A DNA stretch of 64,000 nt from Axinella damicornis (lineage: Eukaryota > Porifera > Demospongiae > Axinellida > Axinellidae), in NCBI GenBank assembly GCA_963931865.1, contig OZ007508.1, positions 15,735,104 through 15,799,103 of the forward strand, read 5' to 3'. Within the stretch, counting starts at the first letter, position 1. The number at the start of each line of letters is the position of its first letter. Made by a program: the position numbers and the translations under genes. The notes beneath the pieces were generated by a model that ran no database searches, had not been told where the DNA came from, and saw only the letters and a program-made list of their open reading frames with translations. Shown here piece by piece: positions 59,611 to 64,000 of the stretch.

Positions 59611-60665
59611 ACACACACACATGCATGCACACACACAGGCCCATGTGAAGCCATACATTATTGACTTGGTCAGGGAGCTACTGGGTTGCAAGCAATCCCC
59701 CGGCTCCGCTTTTCTGTGGAAGGTTTGCAAGAAGTCTGCTACCATTTCTCCCTAAGCAAAATTTATACGCATACAATCCAGGAATACTGGATCCTGAGTC
59801 AGTCTATACATTGCTGAGTGGAATCATGTGACCATCATGTGACTTACATGTAGTCTCGGTTCCAGACCCAACCAACCCCAGCACAGATCGTTTTCAGTAT
59901 CGCGTTATACTGGAAGCGATACACACGCTGGATAAAATGGTCTGGGAACGAGACTACATGTACATGTGACTATTCCTCCTTACTTGCAGGTGGAGGTCAC
60001 AGAGGAACTACTCAAACTGCAGACGTACGAGCGCCTCTTCCAGCGTCTGGTGTCCACACAACGACTTGTCCCCATCGGCATCTACCGCACCATCCCAACC
60101 ACCGCCTGCCCTGAGATACAGAAGTTCTACTCGGAAACGTACTACAAAGACCCAGAAAATGTGTCCAGGTTTCTAAAGTCCCGATTGCACACCTTGGGTC
60201 TGAAAGACGAATGTAAGTACTTCCTCAAGTGCTCGAAAATCTGTACTTTTAGAATACAGAAAATACAGTGAAACCTCTGTATCTTATAGCTTGTGCATCT
60301 CAATGTGATTTCTTCCGCAGCTCCAACCACCAGCACCAGTTCCTACGGCCAGTCGTTTGTGTTGCCCAACCCCTCCCCCAAAACTGAGCTGAAACCAAAC
60401 GATGTCATGTGAGTTGTCACATGATGATCACATTACTTCCTTGATCACTATAATTATATAAAGTGCTCAATGATAATGTTGCTCCTGTCCCTGACACACA
60501 CACACACATACAATACACACATCGTTCAGTCTTGTCCTCAAGCCTGCACCAACACAGCCCCCTTCTGCTCCTCCCCCCTCCAAGCTCCCTCCCCCCAGCA
60601 AAGCACCAAGCTTCGGTGGGAATGGAAGCCCAGCAGTAGCAGTAACTATTGAATCCTGTTTGTGA
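49158..60665 (+). CDS. KCNT1: SLO2-type (KCNT) high-conductance potassium channel
   Basis: Twenty-seven exons: 49158-49336, 49862-49947, 50147-50297, 50820-50874, 51142-51198, 51266-51352, 51565-51749, 51862-52201, 52288-52424, 53010-53073, 53204-53312, 53466-53574, 53742-53888, 55406-55577, 55732-56452, 56559-56671, 56738-56886, 56959-57064, 57358-57521, 57678-57749, 58754-58942, 59091-59199, 59354-59449, 59639-59722, 59990-60212, 60321-60408, 60530-60665. Total 1375 aa (human KCNT1 about 1235). Six transmembrane segments are followed by pore TVGYGD in exon 8, then tandem RCK domains. RCK1 contains [36 protein letters not shown]2 contains [31 protein letters not shown] and IGIYRT. The KCNT-specific wording separates it from SLO1. 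An insertion of His-Pro repeats lies in RCK2 (exon 21). The residues that coordinate sodium in vertebrate Slo2.2 are not conserved. The symbol is given by homology; a pre-duplication KCNT gene is meant. Confidence 0.94.
49536..49792. mobile_element. TIR element related to the TADA1-intron nest
   Basis: CGTAGAAGTGTTTGCGACAG and the complement of CCGTAGAAGTGATTGTGATC form the ends. The interior (ccttgatcgcttgactgctc) matches 8838-8890 and 9240-9290. It is in SLO2 intron 1. Confidence 0.7.
50890..51055 (+). repeat. tgatcaca-type minisatellite
   Basis: Units of about 10 and 20 bp (cactgatcacattgcatgac) repeat through SLO2 intron 4. Confidence 0.9.
53870..54195 (+). repeat. Tandem copies of the SLO2 exon 13 3' edge with its splice donor
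   Basis: The end of exon 13 plus donor (cggcagtggtggccttcagg then aagtgagcc) is followed by five further copies starting at about 53936, 54006, 54057, 54105 and 54154. Each has ggcagtggtggc(c/t)tt and aagt(g/c)agc, then a shared 3' stretch (aggtgtagcttagagctgta). Three or four retain GTGAG after AA. Confidence 0.92.
54403..55140 (+). repeat. 83-bp minisatellite, about nine copies
   Basis: Nearly identical units beginning gatagtgtaggtacactgta and ending cttgtcccgatactagc fill SLO2 intron 13. A second array of about three 50-bp units (ctgatactagccaacagatt) follows to 55270. Confidence 0.95.
55594..55682. mobile_element. Hairpin MITE, TAGCCTCG family
   Basis: CAGCCTCATTCCCAGGCCCC to its complement, in SLO2 intron 14, 49 bp before exon 15. 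The flanks taacct/taacct are only a partial duplication. Confidence 0.8.
56499..56531. mobile_element. 33-bp hairpin MITE between alternative donors and exon 16
   Basis: TAGCCTCGTTCCCAGGG meets CCTGGGAACAAGGCTA with almost no loop. The flanks agtcgaata and agttgaatg are a decayed 9-bp duplication. The next intron acceptor (ccttgttcccag, 56547-56558) resembles the hairpin arm. Confidence 0.8.
57890..58129. mobile_element. Partial TA-target element, CCGTACTCTCGCGAAAG end
   Basis: TACCGTACTCTCGCGAAAGTC followed by CGCCCATGGGCG resembles the inner element of 46827-47483. The right end (cttcgcGGTA at 58119-58128) is shortened. It is in SLO2 intron 20. Confidence 0.55.
59271..59345 (+). repeat. 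Uninterrupted (CA)n, about 37 units
   Basis: A pure CA run in SLO2 intron 22, ending 9 bp before the exon 23 acceptor. A C homopolymer plus (CA)n at 59568-59638 similarly abuts exon 24. Confidence 0.95.
59851..59955. mobile_element. Hairpin MITE, TAGTCTCG variant
   Basis: TAGTCTCGGTTCCAGACCC to its complement in SLO2 intron 24, flanked by acatg/catgtacatg. The terminus matches 38225. Confidence 0.8.
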
Positions 60666-60999
60666 TTCTTCATAACACCTGCAGCTGCAGTCATGGATGC
60701 ATGTTGCCTGGCAACTATATTTTTTTATCCCATTTTTTCATCACTTGTTTGTGCAATATTTCCAAACTCAGAAGTTGGTTATGTGATGCATCGCATGAGC
60801 TTGAACTCTGCTCTCATCCTGAAGCTTTTTCCACATCTGACCTCCAGTTTGGGTGCTATTCAGCAGATTATTATTCACTGGTCTGCAAAAACTAAACCTA
60901 TGTGTAGTGAGGAGCTTCATCTAGTATATGGTCTGGTGTCTCTCAAGGCTCAGTTCTTTGGCCTTTGCTGTTTCTAATCATATCACCACCTTTCTGCAT
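60666..60999. other. SLO2 3' flank, no feature recognised
   Basis: No coding sequence or repeat is recognised beyond the likely SLO2 3' UTR. ORFs of 77-94 aa here lack any family resemblance. Confidence 0.5.
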
Positions 61000-62710
61000 G
61001 AGCTTAAACTCACTAGTGAGTAACTATTTCATGGGTAGAGTATCTAAGGCACAACACTCCCCCGCTACAGATGGAAAAACAGCACTATACACGTGAATAG
61101 TTTGCAAATTGCAGAAATTATACTCACCTTGGCTCCTTCTAAAGTTCAAGTACGAGCATGTCCATCTCACAGAACCCTTGCTATCTCCTCCAACCACCCC
61201 CTGCCTCTTCACTGAGCAAGCTTCTGGATACTGAGCTGCTGAGAGGTGTCGGCATGATGTGCAGAGCCTCCCGCTCTGCTTTCATACTGCGTGACCTTTG
61301 AACCGCGACGAGGCGCGCGCAGTTTCAGCCGGCCGGATGTGGCTTAACCCTTTAACCACCGAATTCTTCCCACCAAGACAACACATTTTCATGCATTCAG
61401 CGCACACCACTTTCGTAGGTACTCCTCTCCCACAGCATTCGCTCCTCAGCGGCCAAACTTGGTGGGGCCCGCACACATGGAGAGACCCCTCTGGCAATAC
61501 CGTTAATGATATTCATGACCCCCCACAAGGCCAGCAATCGGAGGTCAAAGGTGGATGTCAGCCGGATTTTCGCCCAGCATTTCCCTAAACTTGGGCCAGA
61601 TCTGACTGATGGCACACCTTACACCACCAATTTGCAGGTTTTCTTGAGGCCCTGGGTGGGGTCTATGAATATCATTAGAATCAAAAATTCTCGGGTCAAT
61701 GAATCTCATTAAAATCAAAAAACGCCCTCGACAGGCCGAAGGGGGGGCTGCCGCCCCCCCTTCGAAACCCCCCCGCTTGTACGTTTAGTGGGGGAGGCGC
61801 GCCGAAATCTGACCAAATTTTTGAGTTCGTGCCTTAAAGTCGTCCCTAGGCCCTCTGAAGACTTTTTGGTCTCTTTTTGGACTGGCGAGAAGCCCTACAA
61901 GTGCATAGGGTCTAAATGACGCCTATAGACGTCAATGGGGCTTAAAGGGTTAAATACTGAATTTGTGGCAAGTTTTGGCGGGAAGTCGGGATGGCTGAGA
62001 TCATGGCTCATTCGCTTGCAGACTGGGGTCTGAATGTTTGCCTCCCCAATAACCGAGTACGAGGTCGGGCCCCTCCGTACATACCGGTTCTCGACTCCCC
62101 GGCCTAGCAGCATGAGTACGCCGGTTCCCATCTGACCACCGAAGCTAAAGGTGTCTGGTTGAAAGCAGGTTACCCTCCTGTGATTCCAGTCACGCCTATC
62201 CAGCGCTCCTGAGGCTGCACACTTCGGTGTCTGACCTGTCACGGAGGGATGGGTGTGTTGCTAGGTTGTATTTTTTTTTTTTTTTTGATTCTGGATTCTT
62301 TTTTCCCCCCTTTTCTCTGAGTTAGCTAGTAAAGTTGTTTCTCCTCATAGAAATACTAGTTCAGTTTTTTCTTTCTCCCAATTCATATTTATAGAAATGT
62401 CACAGCACAGGTTCTTTTTTTTTTTCTGGATTCTTTTTTTCCCCTTTCTCAGATTTAGTAAAGCTTTTTTCTTCATAGAAAATGCTGTTCTGTTTTTTCC
62501 TTCTCACACATTCACTCTTTATAGAAATGCTACAAGTAGTTTATGTACATACCGTTTTTCTTTAGTCATTTCTCTGTATAGAAATGCCATACCAGGTTGC
62601 TGTTTTATGCTGCAGTATGCAATTGATGTAATTTTTGTAGAAATGCCACAATGCAAACAGTCAGGCTTATACAGTTTGTGCTTGCATGTTTGGGTGTGTA
62701 TGTGCATGCA
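61000..62710 (-). repeat. Long interspersed repeat R1, copy D, interrupted by a TTAA element
   Basis: The reverse complement of this block matches 33190-35130: the outer part 61000-61340, the core 61950-62280, and the A-rich/gaaatgc part 62280-62700. On the plus strand, 61992-62037 has tRNA-like promoter boxes (TGGCTGAGA and, 35 bp on, GGTCTGAATGT), and a T-run of about 19 nt lies at 62268-62286. That suggests a tRNA-derived SINE core, though this is not proven. Confidence 0.75.
61348..61949. mobile_element. 602-bp piggyBac-like MITE in a TTAA site
   Basis: The ends CCCTTTAA and TTAAAGGG are inverted repeats and TTAA flanks both sides (61344-61347 and 61950-61953). The empty site, with a single TTAA, is present in R1 copies C (34793-34796) and A (about 4177). 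The interior includes a palindromic G/C run around 61738-61765 and no transposase. Confidence 0.92.
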
Positions 62711-62799
62711 TGTGTTAGCAATACCAGGAGTCATGTGACTAGAGAGCATGTGTGTATAGCAGGAGACAATGTTGATATGCAGAGAGAAGGGGGATTGCA

Positions 62800-63101
62800 G
62801 GTATAATAATTAGGTAGAAGTGGGGACTGTAGTAATGTTTGCAATGTACAGCTATAATATATAGTAGCCTGGCCTCCGCCCAGATTTTATCTCATGGCTG
62901 GAAGATAAAATCTGGGCAGAGGCCTGGGAACAAGGCTACAGTTATATATAACTGTAGCCTTGTTCCCAGGCCTCTGCCCAGATTTTATCTTCCAGCCATG
63001 CGTGGCTGTGAGATAAAATCTGGGCGGAGGCCAGGCTACTATATATTATAGCTGTACATTGCAAACATTACTACAGTCCCCACTTCTACCTAATTATTAT
63101 A
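62800..63101. repeat. About 300-bp near-perfect palindrome
   Basis: From tataataattaggtagaag to its complement, the two arms of about 145 bp match almost completely around a centre at about 62943 (ttatatataa). Each arm contains a TAGCCT hairpin element, so the palindrome looks like a head-to-head duplication. A second palindrome (tatacttggcaatgactata and its complement, 63098-63141) adjoins it. Confidence 0.93.
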
Positions 63102-63482
63102 CTTGGCAATGACTATATATATATAGTCATTGCCAAGTATAACGACACCACAACACCAATCTATATACACATCCAAGAGTTCAACTCTTTACACATCTCA
63201 TCATTTTGGTTGCGGTGTTGTACTTCGCAATGAATATACCTGTACATGGTGTTCGGCTGTGATACTGCTCAGGATAAAAGGGTCCCAAATTTTCCTCTTC
63301 ACACAAGTAGCCAACACACAAATGAATTACACAACTTTTAATACACAGTATACAGTGCCATGTATAAGTGTGGATGATGAAGGTCATGAAGTAAAAAGAA
63401 CAGCTAAATTTAGAGCTAGTATGGCAGGCAATCTGTAAACTCTATTGTGGAGGATGTTAAAAAATATTTGCAAACCAGTATT

Positions 63483-63608
63483 CTATGTCCCAAACAGTGT
63501 CTGGGCAAGTTCTTTGTAGTCCAGGGCACCTGCTATTAACCTCCCGTCTGTGTCTTTGTATGGCTTCATTCTCTTGACACAGTACTCAGCTTGCTCTTGA
63601 GACAGTGC
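63483..63608 (-). CDS. ACTN: Alpha-actinin, last coding exon (partial)
   Basis: This minus-strand exon begins after acceptor cgctcctag and encodes 41 residues and a stop: ALSQEQAEYCVKRMKPYKDT then DGRLIAGALDYKELAQTLFGT. It matches the end of the calmodulin-like EF-hand domain of alpha-actinin, whose vertebrate form reads PPDQAEYCIARM...GALDYMSFSTALYG. Alpha-actinin is an antiparallel dimeric actin crosslinker. The vertebrate C-terminal ESDL, a PDZ-binding motif, is absent here. The remainder lies beyond 64000; the visible part of the upstream intron (63609-64000) holds a purine-rich tract and a decayed hAT-like terminus at about 63853. Confidence 0.88.
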   Translation of the reverse strand, partial: ALSQEQAEYCVKRMKPYKDTDGRLIAGALDYKELAQTLFGT

Positions 63609-63614
63609 CTAGGA

Positions 63615-63780
63615 GCGTGAGAATGAGGAGGGAGGAAGGGGAGGAGACCGAGGTGGAGCAGGGAGGAAGGAAAGGAGGTAGAGAGAGGGGGGAGGAGGGA
63701 AAGAGGAAGGGAGGGAGTGAGGAGCGGAAGGGGAGGGAGGAAGGGAAGGGAACGGAAGGAGGGAGGGAGAGAAATGGAAG
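63615..63780 (+). repeat. Polypurine (GGAGG/GGAAG) tract
   Basis: About 165 nt of almost pure A/G, with a C/T-only complement, in the last alpha-actinin intron. Comparable tracts lie at 15870-16010, 37515-37700, 41450-41620 and 43610-43800. Confidence 0.9.
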
Positions 63781-64000
63781 ACTTGCTTACTAAATGTACG
63801 GATAATGGAAATGGATTAGAAATGGTTTGCTGGTAAAAAATATATCTCCATTAGAGCTGCAACAATACCCTATCAGCATATCAATATATCGCAATACTGA
63901 CAATGTGATAACGATACATCCGTTCACAGTATCAATATATCGAAATACCTATCCGAAACTGCATCACTTGTTTCTTTGCTAAACCTGAAGTTGCAATGAC

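Overview
The window is a stretch of compact, intron-rich animal nuclear DNA. Ten protein-coding loci can be read: eight are complete, one is a single 3' exon at the right edge (alpha-actinin), and one is a two-exon fragment at the left edge (PH domain). Exons are mostly 25-350 nt with GT-AG introns, and the coding lengths below close in frame across every junction except one donor in AXDND1. The gene set (TADA1, AXDND1, ABHD12, SURF4, PPIL4, SURF2, a SLO2-type potassium channel, alpha-actinin, valyl-tRNA synthetase), the short intergenic distances and the flagellar gene AXDND1 suggest an early-branching metazoan. A sponge seems most likely to me, but nothing in the sequence alone proves it.

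Layout, left to right: PH-domain fragment (+, 278-858); repeat-rich gap to 7.5 kb; TADA1 (-, 9671-7579); AXDND1 (+, 10089-19272); ABHD12 (-, 20829-19768, intronless); SURF4 (+, 21070-22500); PPIL4 (+, 22753-25313); an unrecognised 810-aa protein (-, 28014-25417); SURF2 (+, 28215-32127) with a dead piggyBac transposon in intron 1; repeat block (32.1-36.3 kb); VARS (-, 48558-36358); SLO2/KCNT-type channel (+, 49158-60665); repeat block; last exon of alpha-actinin (-, 63608-63483). Four gene pairs are divergent with start codons 200-600 bp apart (TADA1/AXDND1, ABHD12/SURF4, unknown/SURF2, VARS/SLO2), so bidirectional promoters are likely. Four pairs converge. The genes do not form a pathway: they cover chromatin and transcription (TADA1), splicing (PPIL4), translation (VARS), ER cargo export (SURF4), lipid hydrolysis (ABHD12), cilia (AXDND1), nucleolar biology (SURF2), excitability (SLO2) and cytoskeleton (ACTN).

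The non-coding part is dominated by small DNA transposons. Two hairpin families (termini TAGCCTCGTTCCCAGGC and [C/T]AGTCTAGC) make 9-bp target duplications and occur about two dozen times, mostly in introns. TA-target (mariner-like), TTAA-target (piggyBac-like) and 8-bp-target (hAT-like) elements are also present, several nested, with the empty target sites preserved in duplicate copies inside the window.

The most unusual observations are: (1) the convergent 3' ends of SURF2 and VARS exist twice, each copy keeping only one of the two genes' exons functional; (2) exon edges with their splice sites are copied inside introns, as a tandem array in SLO2 and as dispersed copies in AXDND1; (3) the SLO2 channel appears to lack the sodium-coordinating residues of vertebrate Slo2.2; (4) minisatellites have grown out of hairpin transposons.
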